DNA of 64,000 nt, from assembly GCF_003259375.1 (NCBI RefSeq), contig NZ_QLLN01000004.1, forward strand, positions 622,495 to 686,494, given 5' to 3'. This DNA is from Arenibacter echinorum. GTDB taxonomy: Bacteria > Bacteroidota > Bacteroidia > Flavobacteriales > Flavobacteriaceae. The number at the start of each line of letters is the position of its first letter. Within the stretch, counting starts at the first letter, position 1. Under the pieces are notes generated by a model. That model searched no databases. It was not told where the DNA came from and saw nothing but the letters and a program-made list of their open reading frames with translations. The position numbers and the translations under genes were made by a program. Of the stretch, positions 46,008-55,593 are shown one piece after another.

Positions 46008-46157
46008 ATGAGTATTCTTCAAAACATTCTGGTCTATATCACAGTGGCATTGGCCTTGGCGTATCTGGTAAAGAAATTCCTACTGCCCAAATCTTTGTTT
46101 GCTGGAAAAAAACGCAGCTCCAAAAGTTGTGGTGATGGCGATTGTGGTTGTCATTAA
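46008..46157 (+). CDS. small FeoB-associated Cys-rich membrane protein
   Basis: This 49-residue frame begins MSILQNILVYITVALALAYL, a single membrane helix. It is followed by a basic stretch and a Cys-rich end SCGDGDCGCH. The layout matches the FeoB-associated Cys-rich membrane proteins (PF12669) found beside feoAB. It lies 113 bp after feoB. The Cys cluster may bind iron, although the role is not known. Confidence 0.82.
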   Translation: MSILQNILVYITVALALAYLVKKFLLPKSLFAGKKRSSKSCGDGDCGCH

Positions 46158-47003
46158 TATTGCAAAAGCTCCTAATTACTGGCCTTAATACTTATTGCTA
46201 TTAGCTTAAAAAGAGATCACTGTCGAAAATTGTGGGTGGATAGAACTGATAGTCGCAATAGAACACTGGAACCTACCCAACTATTATGATTTAATACTTT
46301 TTTCCATCGATGAAATGCTCTGCATTCATGAATACCTTTAAAAAGGAATAGATAAGCCTATGAATAAAAAAGTATCCAAAAAAATCTAGGCTTATTTTTC
46401 TTTTCTTGAAATCTACGGGCTTTCCACTGCCGCAGCGCCCAGACCGCTTTCACTAAGGTGATATGCTATTTGGACGCCTGCCTATCCGTCAGACAGGCCT
46501 TCCTAAGCCCAATGTGAAAACTCTTTGATTTACTACTAAAATAAAAATTGGCCGAAAACCATAACGAGAAGCTTATCGTTAGCCATCCTTATCCGCAGAA
46601 TAGGGTTTAAAAGCTCCGAGATCCAGCTTTTTTCTTTTTAAAAAAAGCGCGGAGTTTTGAAACCGGTTTTTAGACATGGTCTAAAAAATTCATCGGAGAA
46701 GGTGTCTTTTCTTTTGTTTCGTTTTCTTTGGACAAGCAAAGAAAATGAAAAAGAACGTATTCATCAACTTAGTTAACCTGTTGCATTGTACAGCAAAGAA
46801 ATCGAAGATTCACGAAAACCTATTAAAAAAAATAAAAACGAATTGAGTAAAATGAAAGAATAATTTTACTATGGTTAAATGATTTAAATAAACACAAAAG
46901 TTATACCTGGGCCTTAAAAAGAATGTTTCTGTCTTAAAATAATCACAAGACCATTGCTATCAGTTATCCAATTCCTTAATTTGGTCTTCTTTAGACCTCT
47001 TCT
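46158..47003. repeat. 846-bp intergenic region rich in short hairpins
   Basis: No gene was found. Several inverted repeats lie close together: GCCTGC...GACAGGC near 46477-46498, a near-palindrome TAACGAGAAGCTTATCGTTA near 46562-46581, an AGCTCCG/CGGAG structure around 46609-46660, and a perfect 8-bp TTTCTTTG/CAAAGAAA hairpin at 46723-46744. Such clusters are seen as interspersed repeats between genes in Flavobacteriaceae. It may be a multi-copy element. Confidence 0.5.
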
Positions 47004-48536
47004 ATGCCGTTAAATAGAACCTTAATTACTGCACTACTAATTGTTTTTGGTTTTTTCTACAATCAGGCCCAAATGATTACCTCTGTTGTAAAAGATTCCG
47101 CTACCCAACAACCTATCCCCTACGTCACCGTACAATTATCCAACAAAAAAGGGGTAATTACCAATGAGGAAGGACGTTTTAGTTTACTCCTGGATTCAAA
47201 CACCAAGGAAACCGACTCTCTTTTTATTTCATGCATGGGATATGAAGCCTTGGGCAAGCCATTGAACGAATTTAAAGAAAGTGTCATTCTTTTAAGCGCA
47301 AAACCTATTGAGCTGAATCCTGTTATTGTAAGCAACAAGCAATATACCGCGGAAGAACTCATTGAACAGGTGAAAATCAATATCGACAGAAATTACAGTT
47401 CCAGCCTCACTAAAAAACGAGTGTTCTTTCGGGATTCCTACCATCAAATCCTTACAAAAAGGGACTATACGTTCAAGGAATCTACCATAGAGGCCCTCAA
47501 CAAGAAATTTTTGGACAGTATACTAAGTTCCATCCCAAACAAATCCAGTCGTTACACTGAGATCCTTGGCGACTTTTATGGCAATTTTGAAAAGGACAAC
47601 CAAAAACTGACCCTGATAAAGGCTTCAGACCTTTATGATAAGCAAAGTGAATTGGACCTGACTTCCTTGGAGGAAAAGTTCAATGACATTCTAAAGAAAA
47701 ATATAAAGCCCGATTCCTATTTCAAAATTAAATCGGGCCTATTTGGCACCAAAGTGGACGCGGACGAATTTATGACCTTCGCAACCGATTCCACGGATGC
47801 CGAGGCCCTGAAAAAGGAACTGGCGGAAAAGAAAAAAAAGGAAGAAGAGCGCAAGAAGAATTTTGCTTCCTTTAAAAAGGGAAGTTTGGGAAAAATTATG
47901 GAAAAACAATTTTTTCTTGAAGACTCCGACCTCAACTTCATCCATAAAAATAATCGCTATGATTTTACTATGATAGATTTTACTTATTGGGGCGATGATG
48001 CCGTGTATATCATGGATTTTGAGCCCAAAAGGGGTGAAGACTACAAGGGTAGGCTATATATAAACGCCGATGATTTTGCCATTATCCGTTTGGACTATAA
48101 CAATGTTAAATCTTTGAGAACCTTTAAGCTTTTAGGGATTTCCTTGGACCAATATTTGGACAGGGGCAAAATGATCTTCTCGAAAAATGAAGTTGGATTT
48201 TATTATTTGCGCTACTTAGAAGAAGAAATGGGTGCAAAGGTGGGAATAAAAAGACCTTTAAAGATAATTGAACTTAACAAACGCGTAAAAGGAAGGAACA
48301 AGCAAAATGAGCTTTACTTAAAATTGGATATGGCCAGCAGTGGTATAAATAAACATGAACTTATCCTTTTTGATACCGAGGACATAACCCAACAAGAATT
48401 CAATTCCGTTAAGGAAAATAATACGGTACTCCCCACCTATATGCCCAACTATGATCCAGAATTTTGGAAGGGCTATAACATTTTGGAGCCCAACCAGGCC
48501 ATTAAGGATTTTACAGCCCAAGTGGAGATCGATTAA
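47004..48536 (+). CDS. exported protein with carboxypeptidase-D regulatory-like domain
   Basis: The 510-residue protein starts with a signal peptide (MPLNRTLITALLIVFGFFYN, cleavage near QAQ). An N-terminal Ig-like CarboxypepD_reg domain follows (about 25-110: SATQQPIPYVTVQLSNKK, GVITNEEGRFSL). The rest is a long alpha/beta region with a Lys/Glu-rich helix (about 268-290) and a C-terminal domain with repeated YIMDFEPKRGEDYKGRL-like beta strands. This combination is found in outer-membrane-associated proteins of Bacteroidota. No TonB plug or barrel is evident. Function is unknown. Confidence 0.72.
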   Translation: MPLNRTLITALLIVFGFFYNQAQMITSVVKDSATQQPIPYVTVQLSNKKGVITNEEGRFSLLLDSNTKETDSLFISCMGYEALGKPLNEFKESVILLSAKPIELNPVIVSNKQYTAEELIEQVKINIDRNYSSSLTKKRVFFRDSYHQILTKRDYTFKESTIEALNKKFLDSILSSIPNKSSRYTEILGDFYGNFEKDNQKLTLIKASDLYDKQSELDLTSLEEKFNDILKKNIKPDSYFKIKSGLFGTKVDADEFMTFATDSTDAEALKKELAEKKKKEEERKKNFASFKKGSLGKIMEKQFFLEDSDLNFIHKNNRYDFTMIDFTYWGDDAVYIMDFEPKRGEDYKGRLYINADDFAIIRLDYNNVKSLRTFKLLGISLDQYLDRGKMIFSKNEVGFYYLRYLEEEMGAKVGIKRPLKIIELNKRVKGRNKQNELYLKLDMASSGINKHELILFDTEDITQQEFNSVKENNTVLPTYMPNYDPEFWKGYNILEPNQAIKDFTAQVEID

Positions 48537-48539
48537 TTA

Positions 48540-48926
48540 CTACACGAAATTTTGTATAAAGGAATAGAGCAATAATGCCCAGCCTATGACCAATAACAAT
48601 CCGCCCAATGGCGTAATTGGCCCTAAAAACCTAATTTTCTTCCCCTTCGCCGCACTAATGGAAAGACCATAAATACTAAAGGAAAAAAGAAATATCCCAA
48701 TAATAAAACTATAAATCATATATCGTTCCAAGGCGGTTTCCAGATTAAAATTAAACCCTAAAACCAGCAACAAAATAGCATGGTACATTTGATACTTTAC
48801 CCCTGTCTCAAAACTTTTTAACTGTTGTTCATTCAATGTCTTTTTTAAGGCGTGCGCCCCAAAGGCACCAAAAACCACCGCTAAAAGACCGTAAAGGGAA
48901 CCCATTACATGAGCTATAAGTACCAT
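48540..48926 (-). CDS. DUF423 membrane protein
   Basis: The 128-residue protein has four membrane helices and the DUF423 signature AVVFGAFGAHALKK near residue 17-30, then TGVKYQMYHAILLL. Function is unknown. It converges on the preceding gene with 3 bp between stops. Confidence 0.9.
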   Translation of the reverse strand: MVLIAHVMGSLYGLLAVVFGAFGAHALKKTLNEQQLKSFETGVKYQMYHAILLLVLGFNFNLETALERYMIYSFIIGIFLFSFSIYGLSISAAKGKKIRFLGPITPLGGLLLVIGWALLLYSFIQNFV

Positions 48927-48962
48927 AAGACTATTTTTTACAAGAATTAAAAACCATATATC

Positions 48963-49376
48963 CTAATTGAACTGCATCTTTAAATCCAAATCCCGATTCA
49001 AATTAAAGGCACACTCCTTATAGCTGGGAGGCCCAAATGTTTTGATTTTGGCGTTGGAGAAAGCCACAGATTCCTTGGGGATTCCCAACCAATTTGTATC
49101 CAACTTATCGTTTCCGTTTTCATCATGAAAAATGGCCACGGCGTATTCCCCGTTGGGAAGGTCCATAATCTTGAAGTTGGTGGTTGCCTCTTTAGCGGCA
49201 ATCCGGTCTACCTTGAAAACTTCCTCGAATTTTAAAAATCCCTGGGAGCGATTGTAAATGGCAATATTAATATTGCCAATAGAGGATTTCACGCCCTGAA
49301 CTTCTACAGAAACGCTGTATTGGGACATCCCTAAAAAAGGAAAAACAAACAATAATAGCCAACTATATTTCTTCAT
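48963..49376 (-). CDS. DUF2141 secreted protein
   Basis: The start at 49376 (MKKYSWLLLFVFPFLGMSQ) gives 137 residues with a signal peptide; the longer frame to 49400 lacks support. The beta-rich mature part has GNINIAIYN, LPNGEYAVAIFHDENGN and WLGIPKESVAFSN, characteristic of DUF2141. It is probably periplasmic, with unknown role. Confidence 0.88.
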   Translation of the reverse strand: MKKYSWLLLFVFPFLGMSQYSVSVEVQGVKSSIGNINIAIYNRSQGFLKFEEVFKVDRIAAKEATTNFKIMDLPNGEYAVAIFHDENGNDKLDTNWLGIPKESVAFSNAKIKTFGPPSYKECAFNLNRDLDLKMQFN

Positions 49377-49409
49377 GGTTGTAGCGAAATCTAAAGCCAA
49401 AGGCTACAT

Positions 49410-49841
49410 CTATTCCTTAGGCGGATTAATTTTATTGGACAAAAACTGATACATAAGCTCGGTTTCGGTACTATCCGGCATGTTTAAAAATAATTTCATT
49501 GAATCCTGATAGACCAACCGAATCTTTTGTTGGGATAGTTTATCTACATAAACATACACCTTGTTTGTACTTAGACTATCCTCTTTAAAAACTCCTTTTT
49601 CCCTTTCCTTAACAGAGAAACCGTTGAGGCGCTCCATGGAAGGTATCTTTTCCACCTTAGTAACACTATCCATATCGGCATATGGAATTTTTACGAAATA
49701 TATTCCGGATAATATTTCCAGCTCCTCCTTTTCTGTCTTTACCCAATTTTTGTAATGTGCCGTAAAAGCCATGGCCACAACAATTATTGTGACTACAATA
49801 AGCAAGTTGAGCAACCAATGCCTTTTTTCAGTTTTTCCCAT
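49410..49841 (-). CDS. membrane-anchored protein of unknown function
   Basis: The 143-residue protein has one N-terminal membrane helix (about 9-28) and a polar exported domain with no motif I recognise. It lies 33 bp before the DUF2141 gene on the same strand and 45 bp after the ZIP transporter gene. It may be part of a minus-strand operon reaching from the repressor to DUF423. Confidence 0.6.
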   Translation of the reverse strand: MGKTEKRHWLLNLLIVVTIIVVAMAFTAHYKNWVKTEKEELEILSGIYFVKIPYADMDSVTKVEKIPSMERLNGFSVKEREKGVFKEDSLSTNKVYVYVDKLSQQKIRLVYQDSMKLFLNMPDSTETELMYQFLSNKINPPKE

Positions 49842-49886
49842 ATTATTAGTGAAGATAGACGATTAATTTTTATAAAATAGAACATT

Positions 49887-50708
49887 TCAACTTAGTCCCA
49901 CATCCAGTGCCATCATAATTATAAAACCTCCTATAAATCCCATGGTGGCGATGTCCGTAAACTTATCTTGTTGGGTCTCCGGAATTACCTCCTCCACGAC
50001 CACAAATATCATTGCACCGGCCGCAAAGGAGAGAGCATAGGGCAAAATGGGCTGAAACGTAAGAACTGCCCAAGCCCCCAAAACTGCGGCAATGGGTTCT
50101 ACCAGAGCGGAAGCCTGACCAAACATAAAGCTCTTTCTTCGGCTTAGCCCTTGCCTTCTTAATGGCATGGCAACAGCAAAGCCCTCGGGGAAATTTTGAA
50201 GCCCTATCCCTAAAGCTAAAGCCACAGCCCCACCAATAGTGGCCCCGTCAAATCCTGCGGCCACACCACCGAATAATACCCCAACGGCAAGTCCCTCCGG
50301 AATATTGTGCAAGGTAATCGCCAAAGTTAGCAAGGTGGTTTTATGCCATGGTGTTTTTATACCTTCCTTTTCATTTTCCTTAAAGTTGATATGCAAATGC
50401 GGCAAGACCTTATCCAAAGCAAAAAGAAATAATGCCCCCAATAAAAACCCAACTGCCGCCGGAATTACTTTTACAAATCCCTCCCCGGGACTCATTTCTA
50501 TTCCTGGTGCCAAAAGACTCCAGAAGCTGGCGGCTACCATAACACCTCCGGTAAAACCCAACATCCCGTCCAGCACCGCGCGGTTCATGGTCTTGAAGAA
50601 AAATACCAGGGCAGCTCCCAGAGCTGTTAATCCCCAGGTAAATAAAGTGGCATAAAATGCTGCCAAAATGGGGTCTATTGCTTCAAAATAATCAATAATC
50701 TCCTTCAT
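49887..50708 (-). CDS. ZIP-family metal transporter
   Basis: The 273-residue protein has eight predicted membrane helices. The two metal-binding motifs are HNIPEGLAVG (helix 4) and NFPEGFAVAMPL (helix 5), and VVEEVIPE lies near the C-terminus. The family imports zinc, iron or manganese. The gene overlaps the DtxR/MntR-type repressor gene by 4 bp, so metal-dependent control is likely. Confidence 0.92.
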   Translation of the reverse strand: MKEIIDYFEAIDPILAAFYATLFTWGLTALGAALVFFFKTMNRAVLDGMLGFTGGVMVAASFWSLLAPGIEMSPGEGFVKVIPAAVGFLLGALFLFALDKVLPHLHINFKENEKEGIKTPWHKTTLLTLAITLHNIPEGLAVGVLFGGVAAGFDGATIGGAVALALGIGLQNFPEGFAVAMPLRRQGLSRRKSFMFGQASALVEPIAAVLGAWAVLTFQPILPYALSFAAGAMIFVVVEEVIPETQQDKFTDIATMGFIGGFIIMMALDVGLS

Positions 50709-51367
50709 ATTTCATCTTTGGCTTTAATATACAAATTAGAAGCAATGACATGTGAAATTTGCATTTTTCTGCCGTCAATCTCAATATTTAACGAACCATC
50801 GAACTCCTCTATCTCCATTACCTTTATCTGGTTCCCTAAAGCTATGCCGTTCTTATCCAAAAATTTTAAAAAGGTTGCGGATGAGTCTTTAACGCCAACA
50901 CATACGCCTCCTGTATTTATTGCGACTTCACTCAATAACTCCCTGTCCCTTTCCTTAAATCCGCCATTCTTGTCGGGTATGGGATCTCCGTGAGGATCAA
51001 ACTTTGGAAATGCCAACAACCTATCAAGACTATCTATTAGTTTGTCACTCTTAATATGCTCCAACTGTTCCGCCACTTCGTGAACCTCATCCCAGGAAAA
51101 ATCCAACTTCTCCACCAAGAATACCTCCCAAAGCCTATGTTTTCTAATAATACCCAAGGCAGTTTTGTTACCCAAGGCAGTCAATGAAACCCCTTGGTAA
51201 CGTTTGTAGTTTACCAGGTCCTTTTCGGACAGTCTCTTGATCATATCCGTAACCGAAGAAGGTTTGGTTTCCATTAGTTCAGCTATAGCATTGGTGGCAA
51301 CTTCCTGGGTCCCTTTTCTTCCTAAATGAAAAATGGTCTTAATATAGTTTTCTTCCGAACGTGTCAT
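50705..51367 (-). CDS. DtxR/MntR-family metal-dependent repressor
   Basis: The start at 51367 (MTRSEENYIKTIFHL) gives 220 residues; the frame extends to 51394. It has the N-terminal winged helix (AIAELMETKPSSVTDMIKRLSEKDLVNYKRY), the dimer/metal-binding domain (HRLWEVFLVEKL, EVAEQLEHIKSDKL), and a C-terminal SH3-like FeoA domain (about 150-220). It is coupled to the ZIP transporter and divergent from the TonB receptor. It probably senses Mn2+ or Fe2+; the metal cannot be told from the visible residues. Confidence 0.92.
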   Translation of the reverse strand: MTRSEENYIKTIFHLGRKGTQEVATNAIAELMETKPSSVTDMIKRLSEKDLVNYKRYQGVSLTALGNKTALGIIRKHRLWEVFLVEKLDFSWDEVHEVAEQLEHIKSDKLIDSLDRLLAFPKFDPHGDPIPDKNGGFKERDRELLSEVAINTGGVCVGVKDSSATFLKFLDKNGIALGNQIKVMEIEEFDGSLNIEIDGRKMQISHVIASNLYIKAKDEI

Positions 51368-51411
51368 TAAATACTTATTTACACAAAAATACATTTTTAT
51401 TTATAAAAACA

Positions 51412-51432
51412 AATTTTTAGATTTGCCTAAAA
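51412..51432. promoter_or_regulatory. palindromic operator overlapping a -7 element
   Basis: TTTTAG (51415-51420) and CTAAAA (51427-51432) form an inverted repeat with a 6-bp centre, extended outward with one mismatch. On the plus strand TAGATTTG (51418-51425), a TAnnTTTG match, lies inside it. The site is in the 79-bp divergent region between the DtxR/MntR-type gene and the TonB receptor gene. It is a good candidate for the repressor's operator. Confidence 0.5.
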
Positions 51433-51446
51433 TTTAATTTAAATTA

Positions 51447-53750
51447 ATGAAAAATATATTGCTGGCAAGTCTTTTTTTACCGCTTTTAAACCTTTATTCA
51501 CAAACTGGAACCTTGGCGGGTACGGTTGTGTCCCAAGGGGAGGTTTTGCCCTGGGCTACCATACAACTTAAGGATACCCGGCTAGGCACCACTACGGATG
51601 AAGCAGGAAAGTATCTGCTCGAGGTCCCACTTGGAACCTATACCGTGGTTTGTAAGAGCATAGGATACAAATCCGTGGAAAAAGTGGTTACGCTAAATAG
51701 CTCCCTTCCCCTGCAACTAAATTTTCAATTGAATGAAGATGTTATGGGGCTGGAACAGGTGGTGGTAACGGGTACCCGGACAGACAAAAGACGAACCGAC
51801 TCTCCCGTAATCGTAAATTTGATCAACAGCAAAACACTGGATAATGTAGTAGCAACCAATCTTTCCGAGGGTCTGCGGTTTCAACCTGGCCTCCGCATTG
51901 AAACCGATTGCCAAACCTGCAATTATACCCAATTGCGTATAAATGGACTCCAAGGAGGTTATTCCCAAATCCTTATCAATGGGAGACCCATATTTAGCCC
52001 GCTTACCGGCTTATATGGTATGGAACAAATTCCTGCCAATATGATAGAACGTATAGAAATAGTCCGCGGTGGCGTCTCCGCCCTATATGGATCCAGTGCT
52101 ATTGGGGGAACAGTAAATGTAATGACCAAGATTCCAAGACAAAATGATTATGCGATTACCTACACCTATCAAAATATGGGCAATAGGAGCAACGATCACC
52201 TTCTTGTTGGAAATGCAACTGTAGTCAACACCAAGAAAAATGCCGGCGCTACATTTTTCGTCAGTAAGCGGGACCGTGACACCTATGATGACAACGGTGA
52301 TAATTTTTCCGAGCTTCCACAGCTAAAAAACAATTCTTTTGGAACCAACTTCTTTTATATCCCACAGGAAAACCAAAAACTGGAAGCGAGCATAAGTAGT
52401 ATTAATGAATACCGCTACGGGGGAGAAATGGTAGACAAACCTGCCCATTTGGCACAACAGTCGGAACAAAGGACCCATAACGTGCTTATGGGCAGTTTGG
52501 ATTATCAGATTAATTTTAATGAAGAAAAAAGTGCTTTGATACTTTATTATGGCAGTCAATATACCGATCGCGATCATTATACCGGCATCATCCCGGACGA
52601 GGAACCCCAATTGGGCCAGTTTTATGCGGACCCTCCCTATGGCATATCCAATGTTACCACCCATCAAGGGGGGGCACAGTACAATCATAGATTCAACTCC
52701 TTTTTAGGGAGCAAGACCGTATTTACACTTGGTTCCGAGTATGTATATGACGAGGTGTTGGATATAATTGAAGCCTATAATTACAAAATAGATCAGACCA
52801 CAAGAAATCTTGGAGGTTTTGTACAGAATGATTGGGACCTAACTTCAGATTTAAATTTTCTTTCAGGATTTAGAATAGACCAACACAACCTCTTGGACAA
52901 GGCCATTATAAGCCCTAGGCTTTCCTTGCTATACAAATGGAAGAAAGAGACACAATTAAGGCTAGGCTGGGGAACAGGTTTCAGGGCTCCGCAAGCCTTT
53001 GATACCGATCTGCACATTGCCTTTGCCGGAGGTGGCATTTCACGCATATCCCTTTCAGATAATCTAAAAGAAGAACGCTCCAACAGTTTTACAGCATCAG
53101 TGAATTATGACAAGGCAAGCGAACACTTTATTGCAGGGTTCACCCTGGAGGGATTTTATACTCATTTAAATGATGCCTTTTATCTTTTCCCATTGGGGGA
53201 AGACCAATTTGGTGAACGTTTCGAAAAGAGAAATGGCAGCGGTGCCACCGTAAAAGGCATTACCCTGGAAACAAGGGCTAATTTTGATTATTTGCTACAG
53301 ATCGATGCCGGCCTGACCCTACAATCTAGCCTCTTCGATGATGCCGTGGAGAATATTAAAGGCTTGGAAGCCAAAAGGGAATTTCTAAGAACCCCTGATA
53401 AATACGGTTACGCTACCTTTACGTATACACCTACCAAAAAATTGAGCGCCAGTGCCAATATAGTGTATACAGGCCCTATGGAACTGGTCCATTTTAGCGG
53501 GGAAGGAACTGGGCAGGCTCTGGATGAATATACTAAGTCCACTTCATTCACGGAACTTAGCCTCAGACTGGGGTACAGTTTTGAATTTCCCAATATTGAT
53601 ACGGGAATGGAAGTTTTCGGTGGGCTAAAAAACTTGACCAACGCCTACCAGGACGATTTCGACCTGGGCAAAAACAGGGATAGTAATTACGTTTATGGCC
53701 CAGGGGCACCCAGAACCGTTTTTGTTGGATTAAGAATAAAATCATTGTAA
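51447..53750 (+). CDS. TonB-dependent outer-membrane receptor
   Basis: The 767-residue protein has a signal peptide (MKNILLASLFLPLLNLYSQ). A CarboxypepD_reg-like domain follows (about 20-100: LPWATIQLKDTRLGTTTDEAGKY cut short), then a plug domain (about 115-225; VVTGTRTDK, IEIVRGGVSALYGSSAIGGTVN) and a C-terminal barrel. It takes up a chelate or other large substrate. Divergence from the metal repressor and ZIP gene points to metal-related uptake. The thioredoxin-like gene follows at 5 bp. Confidence 0.93.
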   Translation: MKNILLASLFLPLLNLYSQTGTLAGTVVSQGEVLPWATIQLKDTRLGTTTDEAGKYLLEVPLGTYTVVCKSIGYKSVEKVVTLNSSLPLQLNFQLNEDVMGLEQVVVTGTRTDKRRTDSPVIVNLINSKTLDNVVATNLSEGLRFQPGLRIETDCQTCNYTQLRINGLQGGYSQILINGRPIFSPLTGLYGMEQIPANMIERIEIVRGGVSALYGSSAIGGTVNVMTKIPRQNDYAITYTYQNMGNRSNDHLLVGNATVVNTKKNAGATFFVSKRDRDTYDDNGDNFSELPQLKNNSFGTNFFYIPQENQKLEASISSINEYRYGGEMVDKPAHLAQQSEQRTHNVLMGSLDYQINFNEEKSALILYYGSQYTDRDHYTGIIPDEEPQLGQFYADPPYGISNVTTHQGGAQYNHRFNSFLGSKTVFTLGSEYVYDEVLDIIEAYNYKIDQTTRNLGGFVQNDWDLTSDLNFLSGFRIDQHNLLDKAIISPRLSLLYKWKKETQLRLGWGTGFRAPQAFDTDLHIAFAGGGISRISLSDNLKEERSNSFTASVNYDKASEHFIAGFTLEGFYTHLNDAFYLFPLGEDQFGERFEKRNGSGATVKGITLETRANFDYLLQIDAGLTLQSSLFDDAVENIKGLEAKREFLRTPDKYGYATFTYTPTKKLSASANIVYTGPMELVHFSGEGTGQALDEYTKSTSFTELSLRLGYSFEFPNIDTGMEVFGGLKNLTNAYQDDFDLGKNRDSNYVYGPGAPRTVFVGLRIKSL

Positions 53751-53755
53751 TTGAC

Positions 53756-54244
53756 ATGAAAAATAAGCTGACCTTTTTAACACTCCTTTACCTATTTAAC
53801 TTTGGCTCAAATAAAATATATGCCCAAGCCAAGAGTGGAGTACAATGGATCAGTTTTGAGCAATTGCACGATTCCCTTAAGGTACATCCTAAAAAGGTAT
53901 TTATCGATTTTTATGCGGATTGGTGCGCCCCATGCCTAAAAATGGATGAAGTAGCTTTCAAAGACCCTGAGGTAGTCCGTATACTCAACAATGGCTTTTA
54001 TGCCGTTAAGATGAATGTGGAAACAACCGACACCATAGTTTTCGGGCAACAAAGTTTTACCAATAAGAAGGCCAACAGACGTAATTCCGTGCACGAAATT
54101 CCGCTTCTTTTAGCCAGCAGAAAAGACACTCCCTTTACCCTACCCGCTATGGTTTTCATGGATTCCAATTTTAATGCCCTAGCACGTTATTTCCAATATC
54201 TGGATGCAGGACAATTGCTCTCAATCCTCGAAAATATGCCCTAA
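53756..54244 (+). CDS. exported thioredoxin-like protein
   Basis: The 162-residue protein has a signal peptide (MKNKLTFLTLLYLFNFGSN, cleavage near YAQ). A thioredoxin fold has the redox motif WCAPC in DFYADWCAPCLKMDE. An N-terminal SFEQLHDSLK segment is like the DUF255/thioredoxin-7 group. It is translated 5 bp after the TonB receptor stop, so co-transcription is likely. It may handle disulfides of exported proteins. Confidence 0.85.
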   Translation: MKNKLTFLTLLYLFNFGSNKIYAQAKSGVQWISFEQLHDSLKVHPKKVFIDFYADWCAPCLKMDEVAFKDPEVVRILNNGFYAVKMNVETTDTIVFGQQSFTNKKANRRNSVHEIPLLLASRKDTPFTLPAMVFMDSNFNALARYFQYLDAGQLLSILENMP

Positions 54245-54298
54245 GCCGAGCTAAATTTTTAGCTTTCTAGAAAATATAAGTACTATAAATAGAATTTG

Positions 54299-54306
54299 TA
54301 CTTTTG
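54299..54306 (+). promoter_or_regulatory. -7 promoter element upstream of crtY
   Basis: TACTTTTG matches TAnnTTTG and lies 72 bp before the chosen ATG at 54378. No well-spaced -33 TTTG is visible. Confidence 0.35.
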
Positions 54307-54377
54307 GAAATATCCTTTATTTGGATATTGGATCAGTACTTAACCCAACATATTCCAGGTCAATAGAGACCACGTCC

Positions 54378-55526
54378 ATGGCCACATACGATTATATTAT
54401 TATTGGTGCCGGAGCCTCCGGTCTGCTGTTGGCCAACGCCCTGGGAAAAGATAGTTTCTTTTCGAAAAAATCAATTCTTTTATTGGACAAGGATTTGGAC
54501 AAACCCAATGATCGTACCTGGTGTTTTTGGGAGAAGGGTAAGGGTGAATTTGATACCATTCTACATAAAACCTGGGATCATATTTTGGTAGCAGATGACA
54601 CCTATTCCAAACTTATGCCCATTGACCCCTACACATACAAGATGATCAGGGCAAAAGATTTTTACCAAGCCTACAGGACAAAAATAAATAGGCATGCCAA
54701 CATTACTTTTTTGAAAGGGAATGTTGTCCATATTGAAGAGAGGGATAACCAAGTAATTGTCGCCACAGATTCCCTTACTTATATCGGCAAAAAGGTTTTC
54801 AATAGCATATTCGACTACAAACCCCTGTTACAACAAAAAAAATACCCCGTCCTACAGCAACATTTTATAGGATGGTTTATAAAATGTGACAAAGCCGTTT
54901 TTGACAGTCAACAGGCCACTTTTATGGATTTTTCCATCCCTCAGAATGGAAACACGAGATTTATGTATGTGCTGCCATTTTCTAATACGGAGGCCCTGGT
55001 GGAGTACACCTTATTCTCCAAAAATCTGCTCCCTACCCAAGAATATGAAGAAGCTATAAAGAAATATCTAAAGGATAATCTGGATTGCCACCATTACGAA
55101 ATATTGGAAACGGAAAAGGGAAATATCCCTATGAGCTGTTATAATTTCAACATTCACAACAGTAAGAACCTTATACATATAGGGGTTGCTGGCGGATGGG
55201 CCAAGCCAAGTTCCGGCTACACTTTTATGCGGACACACCAAAAAACAAAGAACCTCATACCCTTTCTAAAAGAGAATAGACCCCTAAATATCTTCTTTAA
55301 AAAGGACCGGTTTTGGTTTTATGACCTTCTTTTGTTGGATATACTATCTAAGGATAACGACATGGGGCGATTAATTTTTGGACAATTGTTTAAAAATCGC
55401 ACCCCACAAAAAATCTTTGCCTTTTTGGATGAAAAATCCACAATTTGGCAAGACCTAAGCATTATTTTGGCATGCCCCAAAAAAGAGTTTATCCAAGCCT
55501 TTTTCCGTAGGCTATTTCTAATTTAA
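54378..55526 (+). CDS. crtY: lycopene beta-cyclase
   Basis: With the ATG at 54378 (MATYDYIIIGAGASG) the protein has 382 residues. A TTG at 54321 would add a poorly conserved extension. The N-terminal GxGxxG (GAGASG) binds FAD/NAD. DRTWCFWE and the late GWAKPSSGYTFMR are conserved in CrtY-type lycopene cyclases. It closes both ends of lycopene to beta-carotene for carotenoid pigments. Other carotenoid genes are not in the window, but a polyprenyl diphosphate synthase gene lies about 3.5 kb away. Confidence 0.9.
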   Translation: MATYDYIIIGAGASGLLLANALGKDSFFSKKSILLLDKDLDKPNDRTWCFWEKGKGEFDTILHKTWDHILVADDTYSKLMPIDPYTYKMIRAKDFYQAYRTKINRHANITFLKGNVVHIEERDNQVIVATDSLTYIGKKVFNSIFDYKPLLQQKKYPVLQQHFIGWFIKCDKAVFDSQQATFMDFSIPQNGNTRFMYVLPFSNTEALVEYTLFSKNLLPTQEYEEAIKKYLKDNLDCHHYEILETEKGNIPMSCYNFNIHNSKNLIHIGVAGGWAKPSSGYTFMRTHQKTKNLIPFLKENRPLNIFFKKDRFWFYDLLLLDILSKDNDMGRLIFGQLFKNRTPQKIFAFLDEKSTIWQDLSIILACPKKEFIQAFFRRLFLI

Positions 55527-55593
55527 CAAGCAATATTTTATAATATTGATTTATACACGTATATTTTATTCTTTTTAAGACCAATTTAAACCC

